DNA of 53,600 nucleotides from Lachnospiraceae bacterium (lineage in GTDB: Bacteria > Bacillota > Clostridia > Lachnospirales > Lachnospiraceae): NCBI GenBank assembly GCA_017618195.1, contig JAFZUW010000044.1:1-53600 (forward strand). Direction: 5' to 3'. The translations under genes were made by a program, and so were the position numbers. Positions 33,319 through 42,895 of this stretch are shown piece by piece; position 1 is the first letter of the stretch; each line of letters begins with the position of its first letter. The notes under the pieces are model-generated. The model worked only from the letters and a program-made list of their open reading frames with translations. It made no database searches and was not told the origin of the DNA.

Positions 33319-34893
33319 ATGACAGAGCTCAATAAGGACGATTTTTCCCCGAGTTCTCCGGGGCGCTTCCGCGATGAAAGCGAGCGGAAGCTGTATGAAG
33401 CGCTTCGCCGGAATCCGAATCTCGATTACGATCCCGATGAGGACGAAGTAACGGCGGAGCAGTATAAGGCGATTACGGAACGCAGAAGACTTATGGAGGC
33501 GCGCAGGGAAGCAAAGCGCGCACAGGCGGCTTCCGCGAACCGCTCGGCCGATAATGCAGGCGGAGCACGTAAGGTTCCCGCTTCGACCAAGCCTGTTTCG
33601 AAGAACGCGCAGGCATCCCGGTCCGCAACCTCCTCAAAGCAGGCAGATGTGCCGAAGAGCCTTGCGGAAAGACGAGCAGCGGCCCGTCAGGCGGCTGCCG
33701 AGAAGGCCAACAGGCTCGGACGCAGGATTTTCTACATTTCCCTCGGCGTATATGCCCTGGTGCTGATCATCCTCGGCGTGGTATTCCTTCGGTATACGGA
33801 CAAGTGTCTCAGACGTTATGAGGCATCCCGTTACGAGAACGTAATCGAAAGCAAGGTTGCCGAATTTGTCGCAAAGGTTAAGGATGGTTCGGTTCTTGAT
33901 ATGATAGAGCTTCCTCCGCACGCCTGTGTGTTTGAAAGCGAAGACCTGTACCGGTCAACCTATCTGAGCAACCTGCGTGCGAGCGGAACGTTTACTTACG
34001 AGAAAGACAAGAACAGCTACGATACGACCCATCCGGTTTTCGACATTTATGATTCGAACGGCGAGATGGTTGCGCAGATGAAGCTGAAGCAGACCAATCT
34101 GAAGACGATCTTCGCGATCCTTACGGTAAGCGATTGGGAAATCGACAGCATTGAGCCGGTTTTCAGCGCAACGACCAACACCTATCGGATTTCCATACCC
34201 GACAACTATAAGGTTACCATTAACGACATTGCGGTTACCGCCGAGTTCCGTAAGGGCGAACCGAAGAAGGTTGAGACCGACTTAAGCGAGAACATTCTGC
34301 AGTATGTACAGGTTCCGGCAATCGTAACATATGAGATTGAGGGACTTGCCGAGAAGCCGGAGATTAAGATTTACGATTCGCTCGGCGAGGAAGTCGCATT
34401 TGCCCCGGACGAGAAAGGCAATATCAAGATTGACGCCATGGTAGGCATTCAGCCCGCCGAGATGCCTCAGGACCGTCACGAGTTTGCGTTGGAAACCGTG
34501 CAGATGTGGGCGGATTTCGTAACGAAGGATCTGAGCGGTGCGCAATACGGACTCAGCAAGATCCGCAAACGTCTGGCGAAAGACTCCTTCCTCTATACGG
34601 AGTCGGCGCATTACGCAACCGACGTGGATATTACGTTTATCAGCGACCACAGGTTTGACAACCCGAAATACAGCGATGTTTCCGTTACCGAATATACCGA
34701 ATACAGCGACATCTGCTACTCCTGCCACGTTAAGTTTACGAGAAACATGATCTTAAACAAGACCGGCGGAAAGCGAACCGACCAGACGAACAGCATATTC
34801 TTCTTCGTATATGTGGACGATTCGGATGATGACGTGATCAACCCGCACTGGTGCATGGCTGAGGAAAAGGCATACATCGCAACGAACAATTAA
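33319..34893 (+). CDS. Unknown single-pass membrane protein
   Basis: Not recognised. The first 130 residues are cytoplasmic, charged and low in complexity (Ala/Arg/Lys/Ser-rich, with RRLMEARREAKRAQAA). One membrane helix follows (about 140-160, FYISLGVYALVLIILGVVFL), then a large extracellular part of about 360 residues with several strand-rich segments and a final YSDICYSCHVKF region reminiscent of NTF2-like folds. It starts 11 bp after the glycosidase gene and ends at a strong terminator, so it should serve the same surface pathway, perhaps as a scaffold. Confidence 0.75.
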   Translation: MTELNKDDFSPSSPGRFRDESERKLYEALRRNPNLDYDPDEDEVTAEQYKAITERRRLMEARREAKRAQAASANRSADNAGGARKVPASTKPVSKNAQASRSATSSKQADVPKSLAERRAAARQAAAEKANRLGRRIFYISLGVYALVLIILGVVFLRYTDKCLRRYEASRYENVIESKVAEFVAKVKDGSVLDMIELPPHACVFESEDLYRSTYLSNLRASGTFTYEKDKNSYDTTHPVFDIYDSNGEMVAQMKLKQTNLKTIFAILTVSDWEIDSIEPVFSATTNTYRISIPDNYKVTINDIAVTAEFRKGEPKKVETDLSENILQYVQVPAIVTYEIEGLAEKPEIKIYDSLGEEVAFAPDEKGNIKIDAMVGIQPAEMPQDRHEFALETVQMWADFVTKDLSGAQYGLSKIRKRLAKDSFLYTESAHYATDVDITFISDHRFDNPKYSDVSVTEYTEYSDICYSCHVKFTRNMILNKTGGKRTDQTNSIFFFVYVDDSDDDVINPHWCMAEEKAYIATNN

Positions 34894-34901
34894 GCAAACA
34901 G

Positions 34902-34938
34902 AAAAGCAGAAGCAGGCTTGCCCCGCTTCTGCTTTTTT
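34902..34938. terminator. Terminator between converging operon and AraC gene
   Basis: AAAAGCAGAAGC (34902-34913) pairs exactly with 34925-34936, then T. The minus strand also reads a short T run, so it may stop both transcripts. Confidence 0.88.
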
Positions 34939-34954
34939 ATGTCTTTATGCGCCG

Positions 34955-35833
34955 TTACCGGATACGGCTCCGTCTGTGGTAGTAGATCTTATACTCGGAC
35001 GGCGTGCAGTTCTTCGCCTGGCGGAATACCCTGTTGAAGGTTGCAATCGAGGTGAAGCCGGACTGCATGGCCACGTCGGTTACGGACAGGTGCGGATTCA
35101 GCAGCAGCGATTCGGCCGCTTTGACGCGCCGCTGGTTTAAATAGTTGTAGAAGGACTGTCCGGTAAACTGTTTGAACAGCCGCGAAAAATGAAACTTCGA
35201 AAAGCCCGCAAGGGAGGCTGCCTTTTCAAGCGAAATCTCTTCGGCAAAATTGGAATTTATATACGAAACGACGTTGTTGAGCTTCTCTACGTATTCCATC
35301 TGCTTCCCGAGACGTACCTCGGGGAAGATCACGTCCGCACGGATGTGCTGCCGCCCGAGATACACGAAGAACTTCAGCAGATAGGAGTAGATCATCGTGA
35401 TGCGCATCGGCTCGGAACGGTGCTGGTATTCTTCAATGATCTTCTTTAAAATGTCGATTTCGATATCATGGATCTCCGAATTGGAATCCGGCGTGATGAG
35501 AATCGGTTGGGAGAGGATCGGCGTGATGGTCGAAAAGTCCTCAAAAGCGCTGAGAACGGACAGGTCAAACATCAGAATGAGCCTTTGTCCGGTCGGCGGA
35601 GCACTGAGCGTATGCAGCTCACCGGGCGGAATGAACAGGATGTCCTGCGGTACGAGCGTGTATTGACGTTCATTGGTCACAACCCGGTAGTCATTCTCAA
35701 TCGGCATGATGATTTCAGCGGCGGTGTGCCAGTGTGTATCGTAGTTCACATTCTGCCGATTGACATATAATAAGACAGAACGATTGTCTTCATAGGCCAC
35801 TTTTTCACGTGTGCCTTCCAATTCACGCGCCAT
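34955..35833 (-). CDS. AraC-family transcriptional regulator
   Basis: A 292-residue regulator with a cupin-like sugar-binding N-terminus (THWHTAAEIIMPIEN, IPPGELHTL) and a C-terminal pair of helix-turn-helix motifs: SLEKAASLAGFSKFHFSRLF and SVTDVAMQSGFTSIATFNRVF. AraC proteins of this type usually activate nearby sugar-use genes when their ligand is bound. It is divergent from the large import operon, with 365 bp between the start codons, and is the likely local controller. A GAGG site lies before the ATG at 35833. Confidence 0.9.
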   Translation of the reverse strand: MARELEGTREKVAYEDNRSVLLYVNRQNVNYDTHWHTAAEIIMPIENDYRVVTNERQYTLVPQDILFIPPGELHTLSAPPTGQRLILMFDLSVLSAFEDFSTITPILSQPILITPDSNSEIHDIEIDILKKIIEEYQHRSEPMRITMIYSYLLKFFVYLGRQHIRADVIFPEVRLGKQMEYVEKLNNVVSYINSNFAEEISLEKAASLAGFSKFHFSRLFKQFTGQSFYNYLNQRRVKAAESLLLNPHLSVTDVAMQSGFTSIATFNRVFRQAKNCTPSEYKIYYHRRSRIR

Positions 35834-36198
35834 ATTTCAACCTCACGTTTCATTATTTGCATTTGAAATCGGGTAAAACCAAATGTTGCTAAATCGAAAA
35901 CGGATAAAATGCACAAAAACAGGGGGTGTTTTTAGGGGATTTTGTGTACAGAAAGGGTAAATGATGGAGGTAAATGCCATTTATCATCTCGATTTTTTGC
36001 ACAAAATCGACCGAAAAACATCGAAAAAAACCGTCGAAAAAATTGTTTTAGCAATATTTGATTATAATATAGCAAAAAATGAAGTGCATTTGCAATACTT
36101 TTTTTATATAATGTTTGCACATCATGGTGATTTCTGGGGTGGTTTGCGCGCTGAAATACCGAAGAAGTGCTCAGAACACCGGCAGAACGGAGGTTCCA
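35834..36198. promoter_or_regulatory. Divergent control region, AraC gene / import operon
   Basis: No protein gene is credible here; a 118-codon frame starting at 35961 overlaps the true operon start and lacks protein features. The stretch is very A+T-rich. -10 candidates are TATAAT at 36063-36068 and at 36107-36112, neither with a convincing -35, as expected for an activator-dependent promoter. Repeated elements: an inverted repeat at 35989-36010, a near palindrome GGTAAATG-C-CATTTATC (35969-35985), and CGAAAAA at 36012, 36022 and 36035. Confidence 0.6.
35989..36010. promoter_or_regulatory. Operator-like inverted repeat
   Basis: TCGATTTT (35989-35996) and AAAATCGA (36003-36010) are exact inverses around TTGCAC. 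It lies about 55 bp upstream of the first -10 candidate and could be the regulator site. Confidence 0.5.
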
Positions 36199-39186
36199 AT
36201 GTTAAAACTTTTAAAGAAAAAGAGTGTATACTGGTCGGCTATCATCATAGCCGTCATTGTGGTACTCCTGGTTTGGAACGGAGTCACAAAGAAGACGGAC
36301 TATTCCGACAAGTATAAGGGCTTCGATTTTTCACAAATAGAAGCCGAAGGCCGTCAGGACTCTTATGCTGCTTTTCTTTCGCGTTATAAGGATGCTGCCT
36401 ATCCTACCGAAGAAATTTCGGTGGATCTGAAGGCGGATCTTTCCGGCGGCGAGGAGTACAAGTATATCGACATAGGGTCCAAGAAGAATGTTTTGGCATC
36501 TTATGAGAACGGCTATGTAGAGTTCAAGGTTAACGTTAAGAATGCCGGAATGTATAACCTTATGCTCACCTATTATCCGGATACGGATGCGAAAACGTCC
36601 CGCGGAGTAGAAATTCAGAGAGAGCTTCTGATCAACAACGAGGCACAGTATAACGGTGCTACGCAGATCGCTTTCCCGAGAATGTACGCGGACGAACCCG
36701 GCGAGATTCAGGAAGACACCCAGCACAATCAGCTTCGCCCGAAGCAGATTGAGGTTCCCCGCTGGGAAACCGTCTACATCAAGGACGATCTCGGTTATAT
36801 TACCGAGCCGTACTGCTTCTATTTTAAAGAAGGCGATAACTATATCCGCCTGAACGGCACGCAGGAGACGCTCATTCTGAGCGAGCTTTCTCTTAAGGCG
36901 GTACAGACGAGAGACGACTACAAGAGTTATCTCAGCAAGATGGAAAGCCAGCACGGCAACAGCAGCGCTGCCAATAAGACGAGCGTGCGTCTCGAGGGTG
37001 AAAAGGCTACTCTTCGTTCCGAGCAGTCCCTGTTCCCGACTTATGACAGATCCTCCGCAGTCACCTATCCTTACAGCGTAACCAGACAGGTCTTCAACAT
37101 GATCGGCGGCGAGAACTGGAAGAAGCCCGGTCAGTGGATCGAGTGGGAGTGCGAAGTTCCTGCGGACGGTTACTATGAGATTACCCTGAAGGCAAGACAG
37201 AACTACAACCGTGGTTTCGTGTCGTGTCGTTCTTTGTATATCAACGGCGAGATCCCGTTTGAAGAAGTTTCCGCAATCAAGTTCGCGTTCAGCAGCGACT
37301 GGAAGATGCAGAAACTGGCTGATGAAAAGGGCAACGCTTATAAGTTCTTCCTTCATAAGGGCGTTAACTACATCCGTCTCGAGGTTACCCTCGGAGAGAT
37401 GGGCGACCTTTTGAACCGCATGAACGACAGCGTGTTCCGTATGAACAGCATGTATCGTCAGATCCTCGTTCTTACCGGTACGAACCCGGACGAGTATCGT
37501 GACTACAATATTGCTCAGAAGTATCCCGGCGTTATGACCGCCATGGAGAAAGAGTACAAGGTTCTCTACAAACTGATCGATGATCTTGTTGCGTATACCG
37601 GTGAGAAAGGTTCCCAGGTTACGGCATGTCTTACTCTTGCCGATCAGCTTGAGAAGTTCTCCAAGGATGAACGTAAGATCCCGAAGAACCTTGTTGCATT
37701 TAAGAGTAACGTAAGCTCGCTCGGTTCCGCAATCCTTACCCTCAGCGATTCCCAGCTTGATATCGACTACATCATCGTATCCGGCGCGGATTACAAGGTT
37801 AAGAAGGATACCGCGAACTGGTTCCAGAGAGCCTTCCATGAAATTAAGGCATTCCTTGCTTCCTTCACGGTTGACTACAACGCAATCGGTAACGTTTACG
37901 GTGATGATATGGAAACCATTACGGTTTGGATCTTCAGCGGACGTGACCAGAGTACGATTCTGAAGCAGATGATCGACTCCGAGTTCGTTAAGAAATACAG
38001 CATCGGCGTTAACCTCGACCTGATCACAGCGGACGTTCTTCTTCCCGCGACGGTTGCCGGAACGGGACCTGACGTGGCGCTCGGCGTTGCCGGCGGTGAA
38101 CCGGTTAACTATGCTTTGCGAGGCGCCGCATGCGACCTGACGCAGTTCAAGGGCGACGGAGGCGATATCCTCGGATTTGACGAGGTAATCTCCGAATTCA
38201 CAGAGTCTTCGTGGGTTCCTTATAAATACGAAAAAGGTGTTTACGCGATTCCGGAAACCCAGTACTTCAATGTAATGTTCTATCGTACCGATATTTTCGA
38301 AGAACTCGGGCTTGAAGTTCCGCAGACATGGGACGATCTGATTACGATTCTTTCCGAATTGCAGAAGTCTCACATGGATGTCGGTATCCCTTCGACAGAG
38401 CGTAAGATCAACAACGTTGCGAACCCGGATATGAACGGATTCTACGCGCAGCTGTATCAGCGCGGCGCATCCCTTTATACGGATGACCTTTCCAGAGTAA
38501 ATCTGGATTCGGATGTCGCAATCGAAGCGTTCGCGGCTTACACGAAGTTCTTCACACATTACAACACTCCTCGAGATTATACATTCGTTGACCGATTCCG
38601 TACCGGTGAGATGCCGATCGGTTTCGTAGACTACAATACCTTCAATACCCTTTGCGTTTCCGCTCCCGAGCTTCGCGGTTTGTGGGATATGGCTCTCATC
38701 CCCGGAACATATGTTACGGACGAGAACGGCGACAAGGTTGACCGCGACGGCGACGGCGAGTATGATATCGACCGCAGCGTTCAGTGCTGGGGCGTTTGCT
38801 CGATGATGCTTGAGAAATCCAAGAAGCATGAAGAAGCATGGACGTTCCTTCAGTGGTGGGCGAGCGCAGACGTGCAGGCTGCATACGGTATCCAGCTTGA
38901 GGCTGTTATGGGTGAGTCCGCTCGATATGCTCCGGCCAACATGAGTGCGTTTGACCAGCTCGCATGGAGCACCAAGCAGAGAGAAGTTCTTCTTGCCCAG
39001 AGAGAATGGATCGTAGGTACTCCGGAAGTTCCCGGCGGATACTACACATCCAGACATATCGTTAACGCGGTCCGCCGTGTTATCAACATGAACGAAGATC
39101 CTCGTGAGACGCTGCTTGACTACACTCGTGATATTAACGAAGAGATCAAGAAGAAGAGAATCGAATTCGGTCTCGAGAAAGAATAG
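36199..39186 (+). CDS. Very large extracellular substrate-binding protein (995 aa)
   Basis: First gene of the import operon. A membrane helix (about 11-29) replaces the usual lipobox, so the protein is probably anchored by an uncleaved helix. Two strand-rich, carbohydrate-binding-like modules follow (about 90-230 and 270-420), then a helical linker (about 430-560) and a family 1 solute-binding domain (about 600-995). The latter contains QTWDDLITIL and QWWASADVQAAYGIQ. A calcium-type loop DRDGDGEYDID sits near residue 850. Ordinary binding proteins have about 420 residues. GGAGG precedes the ATG at 36199. Confidence 0.85.
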   Translation: MLKLLKKKSVYWSAIIIAVIVVLLVWNGVTKKTDYSDKYKGFDFSQIEAEGRQDSYAAFLSRYKDAAYPTEEISVDLKADLSGGEEYKYIDIGSKKNVLASYENGYVEFKVNVKNAGMYNLMLTYYPDTDAKTSRGVEIQRELLINNEAQYNGATQIAFPRMYADEPGEIQEDTQHNQLRPKQIEVPRWETVYIKDDLGYITEPYCFYFKEGDNYIRLNGTQETLILSELSLKAVQTRDDYKSYLSKMESQHGNSSAANKTSVRLEGEKATLRSEQSLFPTYDRSSAVTYPYSVTRQVFNMIGGENWKKPGQWIEWECEVPADGYYEITLKARQNYNRGFVSCRSLYINGEIPFEEVSAIKFAFSSDWKMQKLADEKGNAYKFFLHKGVNYIRLEVTLGEMGDLLNRMNDSVFRMNSMYRQILVLTGTNPDEYRDYNIAQKYPGVMTAMEKEYKVLYKLIDDLVAYTGEKGSQVTACLTLADQLEKFSKDERKIPKNLVAFKSNVSSLGSAILTLSDSQLDIDYIIVSGADYKVKKDTANWFQRAFHEIKAFLASFTVDYNAIGNVYGDDMETITVWIFSGRDQSTILKQMIDSEFVKKYSIGVNLDLITADVLLPATVAGTGPDVALGVAGGEPVNYALRGAACDLTQFKGDGGDILGFDEVISEFTESSWVPYKYEKGVYAIPETQYFNVMFYRTDIFEELGLEVPQTWDDLITILSELQKSHMDVGIPSTERKINNVANPDMNGFYAQLYQRGASLYTDDLSRVNLDSDVAIEAFAAYTKFFTHYNTPRDYTFVDRFRTGEMPIGFVDYNTFNTLCVSAPELRGLWDMALIPGTYVTDENGDKVDRDGDGEYDIDRSVQCWGVCSMMLEKSKKHEEAWTFLQWWASADVQAAYGIQLEAVMGESARYAPANMSAFDQLAWSTKQREVLLAQREWIVGTPEVPGGYYTSRHIVNAVRRVINMNEDPRETLLDYTRDINEEIKKKRIEFGLEKE

Positions 39187-39201
39187 GGAGGAGGGAAAAG
39201 T

Positions 39202-40134
39202 ATGAGTTATGCAAATTGGCGCAGACGCAAACAGCTTCAGCGCAAATTTATGTGGAGAGACGTCAGAACATACAGAACATGCTACCTTTTTCTTGCTCCT
39301 TATGCGATCATCTTCACCTTGTTTTATGTCGTACCGGTTCTTGTTTCCATGTGGTACGGTTTTACCTATTATAACGTTCTGCAGCCCGCACGTTTCATCG
39401 GTATGCGGAACTACATCAACCTGATTCTGGTAGATGACATTTTCCTTACCGCAGTTAAGAACACGTTCCTGATTGCGGCAATCACCGGCCCGATCGGATA
39501 CATCGCGGCATTCCTGTTCGCATGGCTGATCCACGAGCTGCCGAAACGTATCCGTGCAATCGCGGTATTGATCTTCTATGCACCTACCATTTCCGGTCAG
39601 GTTTACCTGATCTGGACCTTCATCTTCTCCGGTGACTCTTACGGCTACGCAAACGCGATAGGAGTAAACCTGGGGTTGTTGGAGAAACCCCGAATGTGGC
39701 TGACAGACCCCACATACATGATGACGATCGTTATTATCGTAATCCTGTGGGCGTCCCTCGGTACCGGCTTCCTTTCCTTCATTGCAGGTCTTAATACCAT
39801 TCCGGATGACCAGTATGAAGCAGGATATGTGGACGGTGTTAAAAACCGTTGGCAGGAGCTTTGGTACATTACCCTTCCGAACATGAAGTCCATGCTTATG
39901 TTCGGTGCCGTAATGTCCATTACGACCGCATTCAACACCGCGGACGTTACGATGGCTCTTTGCGGATTCCCGAGTACCGACTATGCCGCACGTACCGTTG
40001 TTACCCACCTGATCGACTATGGCCAGCAGCGTTTCGAAATGGGATACGCTTCCGCCATTGCAACAGTGCTCTTCCTTGTAATGTACCTGTGTAACAAGTT
40101 CATTCAGAAGGCACTCAGCAGACTTGGAACCTGA
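39202..40134 (+). CDS. ABC importer permease, first pair (MalF-like)
   Basis: Membrane subunit (310 residues, six helices) of a carbohydrate importer, preceded by the giant binding protein and followed by its partner permease 15 bp later. The EAA-like loop is EAGYVDGVKNRWQELWYITL. GGAGGAGGG precedes the ATG. It probably heterodimerises with the next gene product and uses a shared ATPase. Confidence 0.9.
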   Translation: MSYANWRRRKQLQRKFMWRDVRTYRTCYLFLAPYAIIFTLFYVVPVLVSMWYGFTYYNVLQPARFIGMRNYINLILVDDIFLTAVKNTFLIAAITGPIGYIAAFLFAWLIHELPKRIRAIAVLIFYAPTISGQVYLIWTFIFSGDSYGYANAIGVNLGLLEKPRMWLTDPTYMMTIVIIVILWASLGTGFLSFIAGLNTIPDDQYEAGYVDGVKNRWQELWYITLPNMKSMLMFGAVMSITTAFNTADVTMALCGFPSTDYAARTVVTHLIDYGQQRFEMGYASAIATVLFLVMYLCNKFIQKALSRLGT

Positions 40135-40149
40135 TAGGAGGGAATGACG

Positions 40150-41016
40150 ATGAAAAAGATTAAAGCTGGAAGACAGCCTAACCGATCCCTCGCGGGTGAT
40201 ATCGGTGTAGGAATTGTCCTCGTATTATTCGGATGCTTTTTCGCATTCCCGTTGGTATACGTTATCAACTCCGCGTTTAAACCGCTCGACGAGTTGTTCG
40301 TATTCCCGCCGAGACTCTTCGTTCGTAACCCTACGACGAAGAACATCAGCGACATGTTCCTCTTGATGAACAAGCAGGGCGTTATCACATTTACCCGTTA
40401 CGCGTTCAACTCTTTGCTGATTACGGTTGTCGGAACGGCAGGACACATCCTGATCGCATCCATGGCAGCATACGTACTTGCGAAGTACCGCTTCCCGGGT
40501 TCCCTCACCTTCTTCAAGATGGTAACCGTAGCACTTATGTTCACCGGTTATGTTCTTGCCATTCCGAACTACCTGATCATGGCCAGGCTCGGATGGGTTA
40601 ACACATATCTGGCACTGATCATTCCGGCATTTGCTTCCCCGATGGGACTCTTCCTGATGAAACAGTTCATGGAATCCAGTATCCCCGACGTACTCGTCGA
40701 AGCAGCCAAGATTGACGGTGCAAGAGAAGGCCGTATCTTCTTTACGATTGTAATGCCGCTTGTTAAGCCGGCTATCCTCACCCTGATGATCTTCTCTATC
40801 CAGGGCCTGTGGAACAACGTAGGAACGACCTACATTTACTCCGAAGAACTGAAGACACTTCCGTTCGCATTACGTACATTGGCTGCGGGCGGTGTTGCCC
40901 GAACCGGTGTATCTTCGGCATCTACATTGTTCATGATGATCTTGCCTGTTGTATGCTTTATTCTTGCACAGAGCAACATCGTAGAGACAATGGCAAGTTC
41001 CGGTATCAAAGAGTGA
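40150..41016 (+). CDS. ABC importer permease, first pair (MalG-like)
   Basis: Membrane subunit of 288 residues with six helices and the EAA loop EAAKIDGAREGRIFFTIVMP. AGGAGGG at 40136-40142 places the start at ATG 40150; the in-frame ATG at 40144 is too close to that site. Tightly linked to the preceding permease and to the NHL-type gene 13 bp later. Confidence 0.9.
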   Translation: MKKIKAGRQPNRSLAGDIGVGIVLVLFGCFFAFPLVYVINSAFKPLDELFVFPPRLFVRNPTTKNISDMFLLMNKQGVITFTRYAFNSLLITVVGTAGHILIASMAAYVLAKYRFPGSLTFFKMVTVALMFTGYVLAIPNYLIMARLGWVNTYLALIIPAFASPMGLFLMKQFMESSIPDVLVEAAKIDGAREGRIFFTIVMPLVKPAILTLMIFSIQGLWNNVGTTYIYSEELKTLPFALRTLAAGGVARTGVSSASTLFMMILPVVCFILAQSNIVETMASSGIKE

Positions 41017-41029
41017 GGAGGACGGTTAT

Positions 41030-42895
41030 ATGAAGAAAAGAATTATTACACTTCTCATCCTGCTGTGCCTTGTCGTTACCGGAGTTCCTTCTGCGGATGC
41101 CAGTGATGATTGGTATACATATACTTACAATTACTGGGGTGATGAGACCGCATCTCCGGATGCATACTCCGTAACGAACGTTTTCTACGGCCGCAACTTC
41201 GGCGATGAAGTCGGAACGTTCAATGATGCGGAAGGAATGTTCGTAATTGAGGATCTTGTTTACATCTGTGATACAAAGAACAACCGGATTGTGGAACTCC
41301 AATATAATCAGGGGAGTTTCGAGCTTATCAGAATAATCTACACGCTCAATGTTTCCCTGAAGAATAAGGATATGATGGATCCGTACGAGCTGGTTGACCT
41401 TTCGACGGATGAGAAACCGAATTATAAGGTTTGGATGCAGGGAGAAAACGAAATTGTTCTTACCCTGAAGTCTCCTTATGATATTCACGTTGTTAAGATG
41501 TCTCCCGAGAAACGCGAGAAGATGTACGGAAGCGATCATCTCGGTGAGAAGTATATTCCTCCGGTACCCGTTGTCGAGCCCGACGACGATGTAACCGATA
41601 CACCCGAAGACGGTGAGGCTGCCGACACAAGCGCAACCACTTCCGATTCCGAAGATTCCGCAGACGGAGACTCCGATACCGAGGAGCCCGGCGAAGGAGA
41701 AGGAGAGGGTGAAGGAGAAGGCGAAGCCGAAGCCGAGAAGGAAGCACCTAAGGTATTGGAAAATGTTATAAAGAAGGATCTGGACCGCGATTATGACATT
41801 TTCATTGCCGATACCGAAAACCATCGAATCATCCATTGCGATTACAACCTGAACGTTATCGGAGTTGTACAGCATCCCGAGGATGAAACCCTTAAAGAGG
41901 ATTATGAGTTCCTGCCTTCCAAATTTGTTGTCGATGATGTAGGCCGCTACTATGTACAGGCCAAGAACATCAACGCAGGTTTGATGGAATTCAATAAGGC
42001 CGGCGAATTCACGACTTACGTCGGAGCAAGCCCGGTAACGGTTTCCCTGATTCAGAGACTGTGGAGAAGAATCCAGACGAAGGAACAGTGGAAACGAAGC
42101 AAACAGTATGTACCTACCGAGTATAACAACGTTGCACTCGATTCGGAAGGATTCCTCTATGTTACCACTTCGACACTTACCGAAGCGGAACTTACCTCCC
42201 ATAACGGAAAGCCCGTCCGCAAACTGAACGCGATGGGTCAGGACATCCTGATCCGTAACGGTTCCAGTTTCCCGATCGGCGACGTCGTATGGGGTGATAC
42301 CGAGCAGGTATCCGGTGCATCCGCATTTGTCGATGTAACCGTTTTCGAGAACGAAACATACTGCTGTCTTGATAAGACGCGCGGAAAGATTTTCTGCTAT
42401 GACTTCCAGGGCAATCTGCTTTATGCTTTCGGTAACTACGGTATGAATGCCGGATGTTTCGCAAACCCGGTTGCAATTGACAGACTCGATGAGCAGACGC
42501 TTATCGTTCTGGATAAGAAGTGCGGAACGCTTACAATCTTCGCAATGTCCAACTTCGGCAAGCTCATCAAGGAAGCACTTGACCTGTACCGCATCGGTCA
42601 TTACGATGATTCCGCTGTAGTTTGGCGTGATGTACTGAAGTATAACGGTAACTATGATCTGGCTTATGTCGGCGTAGGACGCGCATTGCTCCGTCAGGAA
42701 AAATACAAAGAGGCAATGGATATGTTCGAAGTTGTAAGAGACGGCACGAACTATTCCAAGGCATTTAAGAAGTACCGCGAGCAGCAGGTTGAAAAACATA
42801 TTGTTCTGTTTATCATAATCATTGCTGTTCTGTTTGTGGTTCCGAAGGTTATTCGGACGATTATCAGACTGAGAAAGGAGATTAAGGAAGCATGA
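41030..42895 (+). CDS. NHL-repeat-like secreted protein with C-terminal membrane anchor
   Basis: A 621-residue protein: signal peptide (1-24), six-bladed NHL-type beta-propeller segments (VYICDTKNNRIVEL, IFIADTENHRIIHCDY, FCYDFQGNLLYAFG), interrupted by an acidic Glu/Gly-rich linker near residues 185-245. A TPR-like helical part (about 505-580) precedes a terminal helix (about 590-610). It probably sits on the outer face and may help the importer capture or organise substrates. It overlaps the next gene by 4 bp (ATGA). Confidence 0.8.
   Translation: MKKRIITLLILLCLVVTGVPSADASDDWYTYTYNYWGDETASPDAYSVTNVFYGRNFGDEVGTFNDAEGMFVIEDLVYICDTKNNRIVELQYNQGSFELIRIIYTLNVSLKNKDMMDPYELVDLSTDEKPNYKVWMQGENEIVLTLKSPYDIHVVKMSPEKREKMYGSDHLGEKYIPPVPVVEPDDDVTDTPEDGEAADTSATTSDSEDSADGDSDTEEPGEGEGEGEGEGEAEAEKEAPKVLENVIKKDLDRDYDIFIADTENHRIIHCDYNLNVIGVVQHPEDETLKEDYEFLPSKFVVDDVGRYYVQAKNINAGLMEFNKAGEFTTYVGASPVTVSLIQRLWRRIQTKEQWKRSKQYVPTEYNNVALDSEGFLYVTTSTLTEAELTSHNGKPVRKLNAMGQDILIRNGSSFPIGDVVWGDTEQVSGASAFVDVTVFENETYCCLDKTRGKIFCYDFQGNLLYAFGNYGMNAGCFANPVAIDRLDEQTLIVLDKKCGTLTIFAMSNFGKLIKEALDLYRIGHYDDSAVVWRDVLKYNGNYDLAYVGVGRALLRQEKYKEAMDMFEVVRDGTNYSKAFKKYREQQVEKHIVLFIIIIAVLFVVPKVIRTIIRLRKEIKEA

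Noticed and set aside
35961-36317. 118-codon frame in the divergent control region
   Set aside because: Overlaps the well-supported binding-protein start in another frame and has no family features.
36331-40008. 1225-codon minus-strand frame
   Set aside because: It is the antisense shadow of the large binding protein and first permease genes; no ribosome site and no recognisable domains.
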